From assembly GCA_047600785.1 (NCBI GenBank), contig JASGKH010000001.1, positions 124,001 through 188,000 on the forward strand: DNA of 64,000 nucleotides. The letters are read 5' to 3'. The position numbers and the translations under genes are program-made. This document shows positions 9,186 to 18,248 of this stretch, in pieces; within the stretch, counting starts at the first letter, position 1; each line of letters starts with the position of its first letter. Under the pieces are notes generated by a model. That model saw only the letters and a list, made by a program, of their open reading frames with translations, was not told where the DNA came from and did not search any database. The DNA comes from Breznakibacter sp047600785 (GTDB lineage: Bacteria > Bacteroidota > Bacteroidia > Bacteroidales > Marinilabiliaceae).

Positions 9186-9216
9186 TTTGGTTTATATGCT
9201 GACCTCTTTAATTTTG
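9186..9216 (+). promoter_or_regulatory. Promoter of the dps-like gene
   Basis: TTTG at 9186-9189 and TAATTTTG at 9209-9216 are separated by 19 nt, a full match to the Bacteroidota vegetative promoter. The ATG follows 32 nt downstream at 9249. Confidence 0.65.
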
Positions 9217-9248
9217 AACCATTGTTAAAACTCAAAAACATTAAAACC

Positions 9249-9713
9249 ATGAACGCAATTGGATTAAATTCTGAAAAATCGGCCGAATTGGCCAAAAAAC
9301 TAAACTCGTTACTTTCGGCTTATCAGGTGTTTTACATGAATGCACGTGGCTTCCATTGGAATATTAAAGGCGATAAGTTTTTTGAACTCCACTTAAAGTT
9401 TGAGGAACTGTACAACAACATACAGCTTAAAGTGGATGAAGTGGCGGAACGCGTATTAACGTTGGGGGCAGAGCCGTTGCATACATTTACCGATTATTTG
9501 GAACATAGCTCCATCGTTCCCGTCAGCAAGGTGTCGGATGGGAAGAAGGCAGTTTCGCATATCCTTGATGCATTTAAGTCGGTTCTGATTTTACAACGCG
9601 AATTATTGGCACTTTCGGCAGAAGCCGAAGATGAAGGGACCAATGCCCTGATGAGCGATTACATTCGTGAACAAGAAAAATTGGTTTGGATGTATTCAGC
9701 CTATTTGAAGTGA
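9249..9713 (+). CDS. dps: Dps-family ferritin-like DNA-protection protein
   Basis: The 154-residue four-helix protein matches Dps: HWNIKGDKFFELHLKFEELY near residues 33-52 supplies the dinuclear ferroxidase His, Asp and Glu ligands at the dimer interface, and the later helices keep the FTDYLEHS and EQEKLVWMYSAYL blocks. Dps assembles into a 12-mer that oxidises and stores iron using peroxide and protects DNA in stress. The chosen ATG follows a strong promoter at 9186-9216; the frame could open at 9222 but that lies at the likely transcription start. The gene stands alone. Confidence 0.92.
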   Translation: MNAIGLNSEKSAELAKKLNSLLSAYQVFYMNARGFHWNIKGDKFFELHLKFEELYNNIQLKVDEVAERVLTLGAEPLHTFTDYLEHSSIVPVSKVSDGKKAVSHILDAFKSVLILQRELLALSAEAEDEGTNALMSDYIREQEKLVWMYSAYLK

Positions 9714-9802
9714 GTTTTTGATGACGAAAAAGTGTTGCCGGGACAGCTAACATCATGTGGAGTTGTTTCGGCAACCTTTGTTTTTGTTGGGAGGGAATAC
9801 TA

Positions 9803-12208
9803 TCAGGGCATCTCTACCTTTTCCATTTCCTTTTTTAATTGGAGGTACATCAAACTAAAGGCCATTATCGATATAACGCTGATAACCGCAAAGTAGATCA
9901 AGGCCGGTAAAGGGAAGTGCACCAAAAAAGGATTCATCCACCAATCCAATAGAAACCGGGCAATTAACAATGAACACAAAACACCGCCGAACACATATGG
10001 CGATAAGCGGAGCAACCCCAAAAGGGTAAGATGATGCGGGCTGGCTCCCTGTTGTTTCCGGATAATCAGTTCCTTCCGGGTAATACAAACCATGAACACA
10101 GTGACCCCAACGACGCTCAATGCAGCCATGAACAATGCAAAAAGCGACATTGTCAACACCAACCGCCCCAATCGCATATCATTGTGGTAGAGTTCGCCGA
10201 CACGGTCGGTCAGTAAAAATGATTCGAATGGTTGATTGTTTGTGTTTTGTTGCCACACGTCGTGGATATGCGATTTGGCTTGGGCGTAATTACCGCTTTT
10301 GAATCGGATCACCATGTATTTGTACTGGTTTTGGCGGTGGATAAAAACCGTAGGCAATACAGGGTTTTTGAGTCCGTTGAAATAACAGTCACCAGCTACT
10401 CCCGCTACTTTGTAAGGTATATCGTTAATGTTTAGGGTCTGGAATTTGGCTTTTAAATCGCTTCCCATCCCTACATCTTCTTTTATAGAATAATTCACCA
10501 CCATGACAGCCGTGTCACTGCTTTGGTAGAATTGGCCTTTTCTTATAGGCATTTGAATAGTGTGCGCAAAATCCCCATCTACAAAGGCCACATTCCAAAG
10601 CAACAAGGTGGTTGAATCGTCGGAAGGTTTAAATGCGAGCGCGGGCATTTGTTCGCCAGGGACAAACGAAGTGAATGATACCGCTTCGATTTCGTTGGAT
10701 GCCAGTAGCTTGTTTTTGAGCATGTCCAATGAATCGCCCAACGCGTTGCTACGTTCCACTACCAGCAAATTGTTCGGGTTGAAACCCAAATCTGCTATTT
10801 TTGTCCTGTTGATTTGATGCCACATTCCAATTGCGACAATCACCATGGCAATAGCCCCCGATACCTGCAATGCCACCAATAATGCCCGAAGCGAAAAACT
10901 GGAGCGGTATTGTCTGGTCGCTTGCTCTTCATGGTAAGCACAATTTTTTGTGAAGAATATGGCTGGTAAAAGGCCGGTAATACCCCCAACTAATAATGCT
11001 ACCGATAGGGCTATCAGCATATCGGCAATGTTCCTGATTTGTCCCAGACGGATGCCAAGTTCAAAAAAACGGTTAAAAAAGGGAAATGTCAGTTCCAGTA
11101 ATCCCAGCGATAGAATAAAGGCAATTATGGTGTTCACGAACGATTCGCCCATAAGTTGCCTGAACAGTTTGGCCCGCGATGCACCGGCCAGTATGCGTAC
11201 CCGCATCTCATGCATCTTTATTTGAAGGTGCGAGGTGGTTAAATTTACGAAGTTGAAAATTGTCACTATAAGAATGATGATCGCCAACCAAATTGCAATA
11301 TCCACTTGCTGTTTTTCACCGGAAGGGGAAAGTTCCCCCTCCCACGATCCATCCAGGTGTATGTCACGTATATCCTGCAATTGGAACTGAAAAGCGGCCA
11401 TTTTGGAGGTTTCGCCGCCTTTGGCCGACGTTTCTTTCAATTGGGCATCCATTTTAGGGCGTGCCAGGAACGTGAGCCGTTGTGCCACCGATTCGGGATC
11501 GGCTCCAGGGCTTAACACCACGTAACAGTAGCTGTTAAAATGGAGCCAATTGGTTTTCCATTTCGACGTTTTTATCGAATTGGGCATCAATTTTAAAAGG
11601 GCATCTTTTGATGCAACCAAATCAAATTGCATATGGGTGTTGGCACCGATGTCTTCGCAGACGCCAGTCACGGTAAGTTTTAATCCATTGTCCAGTTCCA
11701 GTGTTTTCCCCATTGGATTTTCGTAGCCGAAATAGCGTAGTGCAGTTTGTTCGGAGACCACGACTGATAACGTGTCGGATAATGCTTTGCGCGGATTTCC
11801 CGATAAAAACGGCACGTTGAATACATTGAAAAATGAAGAATCGGCGTAAATCAAATGGTGTTCGGCAAACGATTTGTCTTCGTATTTTACCAAACGGACC
11901 GATTCTTTGATGATTTGGGTGTGGCGTTGGATGTCGGAATGCAATTCGGATAAAATGTTTTGGATCGGAATAGGCGTTGTGGCCGTGCGCAACGAATCGG
12001 TCCCGACGTATCCGTGGATGTTGATCCGGTATGTGCGCCCCGAATCGGCATACTGTCTATCGAATGACAGCTCATACTTAATGTAGAACACCACCATCAG
12101 GCATAACGTCAGGCCCAATGCCAGACCTATCCCATTAAGTACGGTAAACATTTTGTTCTGGGGCAAGTTCCGAACAAACAGCCTGAATATTTTCTTGAAA
12201 TCATTCAT
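9803..12208 (-). CDS. FtsX/MacB-like ABC transporter permease
   Basis: This 801-residue permease has the layout of the Bacteroidota double FtsX permeases. It has an N-terminal helix near 21-43, a periplasmic MacB_PCD domain, three helices near 300-420, a second periplasmic domain and a C-terminal group of three helices near 690-790. The N-terminal RNLPQNKMFTVLNGIGLALGL is typical. MacB-like systems act as mechanotransmitters that couple cytoplasmic ATPase to periplasmic work rather than moving substrate through the membrane. It overlaps the ATPase gene by 8 nt and must be co-translated with it, but that ATPase has eroded motifs. Confidence 0.9.
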   Translation of the reverse strand: MNDFKKIFRLFVRNLPQNKMFTVLNGIGLALGLTLCLMVVFYIKYELSFDRQYADSGRTYRINIHGYVGTDSLRTATTPIPIQNILSELHSDIQRHTQIIKESVRLVKYEDKSFAEHHLIYADSSFFNVFNVPFLSGNPRKALSDTLSVVVSEQTALRYFGYENPMGKTLELDNGLKLTVTGVCEDIGANTHMQFDLVASKDALLKLMPNSIKTSKWKTNWLHFNSYCYVVLSPGADPESVAQRLTFLARPKMDAQLKETSAKGGETSKMAAFQFQLQDIRDIHLDGSWEGELSPSGEKQQVDIAIWLAIIILIVTIFNFVNLTTSHLQIKMHEMRVRILAGASRAKLFRQLMGESFVNTIIAFILSLGLLELTFPFFNRFFELGIRLGQIRNIADMLIALSVALLVGGITGLLPAIFFTKNCAYHEEQATRQYRSSFSLRALLVALQVSGAIAMVIVAIGMWHQINRTKIADLGFNPNNLLVVERSNALGDSLDMLKNKLLASNEIEAVSFTSFVPGEQMPALAFKPSDDSTTLLLWNVAFVDGDFAHTIQMPIRKGQFYQSSDTAVMVVNYSIKEDVGMGSDLKAKFQTLNINDIPYKVAGVAGDCYFNGLKNPVLPTVFIHRQNQYKYMVIRFKSGNYAQAKSHIHDVWQQNTNNQPFESFLLTDRVGELYHNDMRLGRLVLTMSLFALFMAALSVVGVTVFMVCITRKELIIRKQQGASPHHLTLLGLLRLSPYVFGGVLCSLLIARFLLDWWMNPFLVHFPLPALIYFAVISVISIMAFSLMYLQLKKEMEKVEMP

Positions 12209-12896
12209 TCACTGAATTTTTTTCGGCATGAATGTCGAGAACCACATGCCCATCGAACAAGTTGATGCTCCGTTCGGCACGTGAGGCCATCCATGCAAGG
12301 TCGGTCCCGTGCACCAATGCCACGCCTTGGGCATTAAATTGCTCCATGACATTCAAGTAATCTTCTGTTTCGATGGAATTAAGCTGGTTGGTGGGTTTAT
12401 CGGCCAATACCATTAAGGGATGGGATGCCGTGGCTCTGGCCATCGATACCAAATGTTTCTGGAAATGGGTCAGTTGGAAAGGGAACGAATTGGACAAATA
12501 CGCAATTTTTAAAAAATCCAGCTGCTCATCCACCATTTTCCGACGTTGTTTTTTTGTGTAATTGAGATATACCAAGGGCATTTCGATGTTTTCACAGACG
12601 GTTAGTGTGTCTACCAACATGGGGTCTGTTTGCAGGAACGATATATTTCCGCGCCTTAATGCCAGACGTTGCGCTTCGCTTAGGTTTGTCACATCTTTAT
12701 CCAAAAACCACAGGGTACCCGAAGTATACGGTAAAATTAAACCTGCAATTTTAAGTAAGGTGGTTTTGCCGCTTCCCCCGGGTCCCAAAAGGGCCACATA
12801 TTCGCCTTTCTCAATTTGGAAATTGACATGTTGCAAAGCGAGGCTTTCCATTCCATGGCTTTTGTAAACCTTGCCTATGTCGGTTGCTTTAAGCAT
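12201..12896 (-). CDS. ABC transporter ATP-binding protein with degenerate catalytic motifs
   Basis: The 231-residue protein has the size and order of a LolD/MacB-type ATPase. Walker A is intact (GPGGSGKTT near residues 38-46) and the Q-loop Gln is present (SFLQTDP). The signature motif LSGGQ reads LTHFQ, the Walker B catalytic Glu is replaced by Lys (VLADKPTNQLNS in place of LADEPTGNLDS), the D-loop Asp is Asn, and the H-loop is shifted (VHGTD). ATP binding may persist, but hydrolysis by the normal mechanism is unlikely. The start at 12896 (MLKATDIG) fits the family better than the open frame to 13004. It overlaps the permease gene by 8 nt. Confidence 0.9.
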   Translation of the reverse strand: MLKATDIGKVYKSHGMESLALQHVNFQIEKGEYVALLGPGGSGKTTLLKIAGLILPYTSGTLWFLDKDVTNLSEAQRLALRRGNISFLQTDPMLVDTLTVCENIEMPLVYLNYTKKQRRKMVDEQLDFLKIAYLSNSFPFQLTHFQKHLVSMARATASHPLMVLADKPTNQLNSIETEDYLNVMEQFNAQGVALVHGTDLAWMASRAERSINLFDGHVVLDIHAEKNSVNE

Positions 12897-13331
12897 TTTT
12901 GTTCGTTTTTGTATATGATATGTCCGTTTTCGTACACTTTGTTGTATGTTCGCTTTATTGTTAGGCCATGGGAAATCAGGCAGGTTTAACCATTTAAAAA
13001 ACAAACGTTTGTAATCTTACAAATCCCGTTGGGTTGATCACATTGGCGGCAAAATACTTTCGGCAAAGATTTGACCATATCATTTTTTTGACATAAAGTG
13101 TAGTAAAACAGATAGATTAGAACTAAATGACGGACAGATTTTCCGTACACATCCATCAATATTTGTGCAATACTTGTTAAGTGTTTAAAATCAAGAATTT
13201 TAATCAAAAGGCATCGTTTTTGGTTGGATTGTGTTTTTATGTTCTTTGCACAATCAAAAAATGGTTTGTTTGGCGATTGGCAAAATGCTTGATTAAAATT
13301 ATCTTTCGAACTGCATAAATTGAAAACCGTT
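12897..13331. other. 435-bp divergent intergenic region
   Basis: This AT-rich gap separates the divergent ATPase/permease genes and the NtrC-type regulator gene. I see no coding sequence that I would support. It should hold the promoters of both transcription units and the binding sites of the NtrC-like regulator. One sigma-54-like sequence on the + strand is listed separately. Confidence 0.5.
13277..13293 (+). promoter_or_regulatory. Possible sigma-54 promoter before the NtrC-type regulator
   Basis: TTGGCAAAATGCTTGAT has the -24 TGGCA block, and its GG and GA are 10 nt apart, as in GG-N10-GC. The -12 element reads TTGA instead of TTGC, so the invariant C is missing. It lies 38 nt before the ATG. 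The call is weak and depends on the nearby sigma-54 activator gene. Confidence 0.25.
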
Positions 13332-14708
13332 ATGACGACCAAAAACGGACGTGTACTGATAGTGGATGACAATCCCGACATACTTTTCGCGCTAAAGCTT
13401 TTGCTAAAGCCATACGTAGACACGGTTACCACCGAAACCAACCCAGATAAGCTAAAGACACTTTTGACGAAGGAAGCCTTTGACGTGATCCTCTTGGATA
13501 TGAATTTTACCAAAGATGCCATTAGCGGACAAGAAGGATTTTATTGGCTTGAAAAAATCCTTCTTTACGATCCGTTGGCTGTGGTGATTTTTATTACGGC
13601 GTATGGAGATGTAGAGAAGTCGGTTCGGGCCATAAAAGCTGGAGCAACCGATTTTGTGATCAAGCCGTGGCAAAATGAAAAGCTGCTGGCTACCGTATCG
13701 AGTGCCATAAAATTGCGCCAATCGAAAAATGAAGTTGTGGAGCTTAAATCGAAACAACAGGAAATCTGCCAGATCATCGACCAACCGTTTTCCGACTTCA
13801 TAGGAGCTTCGCCCGGAATGGTCAAAGTGTTCAATACCATAAAAAAAGTGGCGGTAACCGATGCCAATGTGTTGATACTGGGGGAAAATGGAACTGGCAA
13901 GGAGTTGGTGGCAAGAGCGTTGCACCGGTTTTCGCCACGTAATAACGAACCGTTTGTCAGTGTCGATTTGGGCGCACTGAGCGAAACGCTTTTCGAAAGC
14001 GAGCTGTTCGGCCACGTAAAAGGTGCCTTTACCGATGCCAAAGCCGATAGGCCAGGGCGCTTTGAAGTTGCCTCAGGAGGAACCATTTTCCTGGACGAGA
14101 TCGGAAACCTTTCGTTGCCTTTCCAGAGCAAGTTACTTACTGTGCTTGAAAGACGGGAGGTAACCCGGGTAGGGGCCAATAAACCAAAGCCCATTGATAT
14201 AAGGCTGATCTGTGCCACCAACATGCCCCTACGGCAGATGGCTGAAGACGAAACGTTCAGGCAAGACCTTCTTTACCGTATAAATACGGTCGAAATAGAC
14301 CTTCCGCCGTTACGTGACCGTTTGGAAGACCTTCCGCTCTTGGCTGATCATTTCCTGAACATGTACCAAAAGAAGTACAAAAAGAAAATCAATAAGCTGA
14401 GCAAAACAATATTGAAAAAGCTAACTGCCTACCATTGGCCCGGGAACGTGAGGGAATTTCAGCACATCCTGGAACGTGCGGTCATCATGAGTGACGGCAG
14501 TGACATTGCCGAAGATGATGTGCAATTAGCTCCAGCGAAAGCTCCCAAATACGAAGTTCAAACGGACATTTATAATTTGGACGAGTTGGAACAACAAACC
14601 ATCGAAAAGGCGTTGCGCAACAACCAGGGAAATATTTCCAAGGCGGCCAGTGATTTGGGCCTGACCCGTACATCGTTATACCGAAGAATGGAAAAATATG
14701 GGCTTTAA
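13332..14708 (+). CDS. Sigma-54-dependent response regulator, NtrC family
   Basis: The 458-residue protein has a receiver domain (residues 5-125; VDDN acidic pair, phospho-acceptor Asp56 in LLDMN, Lys in IKPW), a sigma-54-interacting AAA+ domain (about 150-385) with Walker A GENGTGKE, the sigma-54 contact loop GAFTDA and Walker B GGTIFLDEIGNL, and a C-terminal Fis-type helix-turn-helix (GNISKAASDLGLTRTSLYRR). It would activate sigma-54 promoters once phosphorylated. The kinase gene overlaps its end by 11 nt, so the two form a pair. Its divergent neighbour is the ABC permease operon, a likely target. Confidence 0.95.
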   Translation: MTTKNGRVLIVDDNPDILFALKLLLKPYVDTVTTETNPDKLKTLLTKEAFDVILLDMNFTKDAISGQEGFYWLEKILLYDPLAVVIFITAYGDVEKSVRAIKAGATDFVIKPWQNEKLLATVSSAIKLRQSKNEVVELKSKQQEICQIIDQPFSDFIGASPGMVKVFNTIKKVAVTDANVLILGENGTGKELVARALHRFSPRNNEPFVSVDLGALSETLFESELFGHVKGAFTDAKADRPGRFEVASGGTIFLDEIGNLSLPFQSKLLTVLERREVTRVGANKPKPIDIRLICATNMPLRQMAEDETFRQDLLYRINTVEIDLPPLRDRLEDLPLLADHFLNMYQKKYKKKINKLSKTILKKLTAYHWPGNVREFQHILERAVIMSDGSDIAEDDVQLAPAKAPKYEVQTDIYNLDELEQQTIEKALRNNQGNISKAASDLGLTRTSLYRRMEKYGL

Positions 14709-16062
14709 CCATTTTAGGGTCCAAATAGCGGTCCGCACGCTGTTGCTGGTCGCGACCCTTTTTCTGTTGTTTTATTTGTTTTTTGCCACTTCGTTGACAA
14801 TCACGCTCATTCTTGTGGCGGTTTGGGTCGTGGTACAAGTGTACAGCCTTTACTCTTATTTGGATCGAACCAATCGGCTGCTTAATAATTTTTTGGAATC
14901 GATACGTTACGCCGATTTTTCAAAAACATTTCCGGTGGATGAAAAAAGCGACTCGTCGTTAAACCGGCTGAAGGGTTCGTTTAATCGCGTCATCCGTGAT
15001 TTTCAAACCGTAAGGGCCGAAAAAGAAGAGCATTTTCACTATTTACAAACCATTTTACAGCATATTGGCATTGCGCTTATTGCGTATCGGCGCAACGGAG
15101 AGGTGGAAATGACCAATAACGCGTCGCGTAAGCTTTTTCAAATAAAAAATATCCAGCACATTAACGATTTGTCCGCATTTAGTCCATTGCTTACCGAAAA
15201 GTTAATGCAAATAAGGCATGGAGAAAACCAGTTGGTACGAATCCAAGAAAAAGATGATTTGTTGCAATTGGCTGTGTATGCCACTGAGTTCAACATCCAT
15301 AACCGAAGTATCACATTGGTTAGTATCAAGAACATACAGCAGGAGCTGGATGAAAAGGAGATGGAATCGTGGCAAAAACTGATCCAGGTGCTTACGCACG
15401 AGATAATGAATTCAATTGCACCTATTTCTTCGCTTTCGGCGACAGTTTCCGGTATCGTGACTGATTTGTCACAGAAAATCTCTTCCGAAAATGATGAGGA
15501 CGAAATCCGTGAATCATTGCACGATGTAGAGCAGGCCTTGCAAACCATTTATAAACGCGCCGACGGATTGATGCATTTTGTGCAGACCTATCGTAATCTG
15601 ACAAAAATTCCCAAACCCAACGTGAGCATTTTCCACATATCGGGATTGTTCAATAATGTGGTAACATTAATGGCGCAAGACACCGATTGCAAACATGTGA
15701 AATTGACGGCACAGGTCGATCCCCCAACATTGGAATTAAGTGCCGACGAGAAATTGGTGGAACAGGTGCTGATCAATTTGGTAAAAAACGCCATTCAGGC
15801 CTTAAGTGGGTGTGCCAATCCGGAAGTGAAACTCCTGGCCGCAATGAACCGGCGCGGGCGCATTGTCATTCAAGTGGTGGATAACGGTCAAGGGATTGAA
15901 CCACATGTGCTTGAAAAGATATTTATTCCGTTTTTTTCAACCAAGCCACAAGGGAGCGGTATTGGACTGAGTTTGTCGCGCCAGATTTTAAGGTTGCACG
16001 GCGGTACGATTAACGTGTGGTCGGAGCCAGGGAAAGAAACGCGTTTTACACTTACTTTTTAA
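14698..16062 (+). CDS. Sensor histidine kinase partner of the NtrC-type regulator
   Basis: The 454-residue kinase has two adjacent N-terminal membrane helices (about 10-30 and 35-55) with almost no periplasmic loop, so it likely senses within the membrane or cytoplasm. A HAMP-like linker and a PAS-like domain (residues 115-215) follow. The H-box is LTHEIMNSIAPI with His234, of the HE..N type seen in NtrB/NtrY relatives, and the HATPase domain has NLVKNAIQAL (N box), DNGQGI and GSGIGLSLSRQIL. The 11-nt overlap with the regulator gene signals translational coupling. Confidence 0.93.
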   Translation: MGFNHFRVQIAVRTLLLVATLFLLFYLFFATSLTITLILVAVWVVVQVYSLYSYLDRTNRLLNNFLESIRYADFSKTFPVDEKSDSSLNRLKGSFNRVIRDFQTVRAEKEEHFHYLQTILQHIGIALIAYRRNGEVEMTNNASRKLFQIKNIQHINDLSAFSPLLTEKLMQIRHGENQLVRIQEKDDLLQLAVYATEFNIHNRSITLVSIKNIQQELDEKEMESWQKLIQVLTHEIMNSIAPISSLSATVSGIVTDLSQKISSENDEDEIRESLHDVEQALQTIYKRADGLMHFVQTYRNLTKIPKPNVSIFHISGLFNNVVTLMAQDTDCKHVKLTAQVDPPTLELSADEKLVEQVLINLVKNAIQALSGCANPEVKLLAAMNRRGRIVIQVVDNGQGIEPHVLEKIFIPFFSTKPQGSGIGLSLSRQILRLHGGTINVWSEPGKETRFTLTF

Positions 16063-16127
16063 CGAAATTCTGAAAAGGGGGTAGGAGTATAAGCATTTTT
16101 TGTACCCCGAATTCTCAAGTCCTTGGA

Positions 16128-16886
16128 TTAGTGGGCCAAATGGGCCATTGCATTACCGACCCCAATCATGGCCAAGCCGTTAAGCTTTTCATATTCGGGG
16201 TGGTAGAGAAACATGCAACTACCATTTTTAATAAGGTCGATAATCGTTTTGCTTATCTCATAGGATACCGCAGGGCATCCAAAACTACGGCCAATCCTCC
16301 CATATTGCGATATGTATTTGTCGTTCACGTAATCTGCACCATGAATGACAATGGCCCTTTCGTAAGCCCTGTCGTTGATCCCTTTTTCCATTCCGTTCAA
16401 TGTCAGCGAATAACCATGTTTACCCTGGTATGTTGCGCCCGTGACGTACGTTCCCAAACTGCTTTGGTACGAGCTAACGATGTTCGAGAATTTTTGGGCG
16501 TACAAATCACCTGAATTCCGTCCATGGGCAACCAAGGTTTGCAACACAATTTTCCATTGGTTTGTGTTGATCACGAACATACGGTCTGATGTAGATGGCT
16601 TAGAGAAATCAACCACAGTGAGAATGCTGTCGACAGTTAGTTTATTCAACGCTTTAAGTTGCTGATACCCGTTCCATGCCATCAAAAAGGCCTCGAAGGA
16701 CATATTGCCGCAGTGGAGTTTCTGGTAAAGTTCTTTTATGCCCGTCAGTGGTAAAGCATTGCTGGTATTATTTGATTTTTCAGGTTCGGGAACGGCTACC
16801 GTCAGTAAATGGATGCCAATGAACAACAGCAACAAGGTAGCTTTTAAAATTTGGATCGATATGGTGCGGGCATACTTAAGACTCAT
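16128..16886 (-). CDS. Murein L,D-transpeptidase catalytic domain family protein
   Basis: The 252-residue protein begins with a signal peptide or anchor (about residues 10-30). Its C-terminal half has HGADYVND and GRSFGCPAVSYEI, which match the His and Cys active-site motifs of the YkuD-related family annotated as murein L,D-transpeptidase catalytic domain. These enzymes act on peptidoglycan tetrapeptide stems in the periplasm, forming 3-3 links or attaching proteins. It stands alone, convergent with the histidine kinase gene. A second L,D-transpeptidase of the YcbB type lies at 51.2 kb. Confidence 0.85.
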   Translation of the reverse strand: MSLKYARTISIQILKATLLLLFIGIHLLTVAVPEPEKSNNTSNALPLTGIKELYQKLHCGNMSFEAFLMAWNGYQQLKALNKLTVDSILTVVDFSKPSTSDRMFVINTNQWKIVLQTLVAHGRNSGDLYAQKFSNIVSSYQSSLGTYVTGATYQGKHGYSLTLNGMEKGINDRAYERAIVIHGADYVNDKYISQYGRIGRSFGCPAVSYEISKTIIDLIKNGSCMFLYHPEYEKLNGLAMIGVGNAMAHLAH

Positions 16887-17248
16887 GCTGTCGGATTTAA
16901 TTTTTAATATCGATTTGGAAAAATAGCCAATTGTCTCGGATTATTACGGAGCCATTTCCATATTTGTTCCGTTCGTCATTAAAAAATATTCGTTCGTCAA
17001 ATATTTATTTTTCAACGCACACATAATCAATGACATATAAATCAATGAGTTTTTATTTGATTATTGTTTGGCTCTGGATTATAAAAAATCAGGAAAAAAC
17101 GATTGGCTTCCCCGAGAGTACCTAACGCCGATGTCGCGGAAAAAGTATTTAATATGTTGTTGTCCGGAAGAAAATCGGAAAGCACTATTTTTTTTATATT
17201 TTTAGAGCGGTGGAATAGATTTATTTTGCCCACGCAACTGCGGCAATT
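16887..17248. other. 362-bp divergent intergenic region
   Basis: This gap lies between the divergent L,D-transpeptidase and rsgA genes. It is AT-rich. A 63-codon open frame on the minus strand (17042-17233) has no convincing promoter or family resemblance and is not called. Apart from the two promoters that must lie here, I see nothing. Confidence 0.5.
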
Positions 17249-18172
17249 ATGGAAGGAATTGTGGTAAAATCAACAGGAAGTTGGTATTTGGTAAGGTTGT
17301 CTGACGGAAGGATTTTTAACTGCCGCCTTAAGGGCAAGCATCGGCTCGACGACATAAAAAGCACTAATCCTGTCGCTGTAGGTGATGTGGTCGTATTGGA
17401 ACCAGATAAGGAGGAAGGTACTGCCGTGATCGATAAGATTTACGAGCGGAAAAATTACATTATCCGCAGGGCATCCAATCTATCAAAACAATCCCATATC
17501 CTTGCGGCCAATATCGACCAGGCAATTTTGGTGGCTACCATCAACTATCCGGTTACTACCCGAATTTTTATTGACCGTTTTCTGGCATCGGCCGAAGCGT
17601 ACCGTATCCCTGTAACTTTGGTGTTCAATAAGGTGGATCGCTATGATTATAAATTAATGAATGAGTTGAACGACATTAGGGCGGTCTATGAGGCCATCGA
17701 TTACCCGACTTTAGCGTTGTCGGCGAAGAAAGACGCTGGTCTGGACGGGTTTGTCGATTTACTGAAGGATAAGGTCTCGGTCATTTCGGGACACAGTGGG
17801 GTCGGAAAATCAACGCTCATCAATAAAATTGAGCCCGGTTTGCATTTAAAGACTGCTGAAATATCGAATGCCCACCAAACAGGGAAGCATACCACCACGT
17901 TTGCCGAAATGCATCCGTTAAATTTTGGAGGATTCATTATTGATACCCCCGGCATTAGGGGATTTGGCCTTTACGATATGGAACGAACCGAGCTTGGACA
18001 TTATTTTAGGGAAATTTTCAACGTATCGGCCAACTGCCAGTATAGCAATTGCACGCATGTGCACGAGCCCGGCTGTGCGGTAAAAAAAGCTGTACAGAAC
18101 GGAGAAATAGCTAAGAGCAGGTTCGACAGTTACGCGAACATTCTTTTTAGCAAAGACGATAAATACAGGTGA
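17249..18172 (+). CDS. rsgA: Small ribosomal subunit biogenesis GTPase RsgA
   Basis: RsgA (YjeQ/EngC) is a circularly permuted GTPase that checks late 30S maturation. The 307-residue protein has an N-terminal OB fold (residues 1-70), the permuted GTPase domain with NKVD (G4) before GHSGVGKSTLIN (G1) and DTPGIRGF (G3), and a C-terminal zinc site NCQYSNCTHVHEPGC. The length fits. It is read alone, 76 nt before the hybrid kinase gene. Confidence 0.95.
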   Translation: MEGIVVKSTGSWYLVRLSDGRIFNCRLKGKHRLDDIKSTNPVAVGDVVVLEPDKEEGTAVIDKIYERKNYIIRRASNLSKQSHILAANIDQAILVATINYPVTTRIFIDRFLASAEAYRIPVTLVFNKVDRYDYKLMNELNDIRAVYEAIDYPTLALSAKKDAGLDGFVDLLKDKVSVISGHSGVGKSTLINKIEPGLHLKTAEISNAHQTGKHTTTFAEMHPLNFGGFIIDTPGIRGFGLYDMERTELGHYFREIFNVSANCQYSNCTHVHEPGCAVKKAVQNGEIAKSRFDSYANILFSKDDKYR

Positions 18173-18248
18173 AGAAGAGTGTTGGATTTGTTGTTCGTGA
18201 TCGATACCGTCGCGTCACATAAGGTCAGCCCACAAAGGAACAATCTGG

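Noticed and set aside
12986..13522. 178-codon minus-strand frame across the divergent region and the regulator gene
   Set aside because: It crosses the intergenic region and overlaps the receiver domain on the other strand; AT-rich product with no motif.
13452..14224. Two long minus-strand frames (about 190 and 220 codons) opposite the NtrC-type regulator
   Set aside because: They lie fully within a gene with clear receiver, AAA+ and Fis domains on the other strand; no motif is seen in them.
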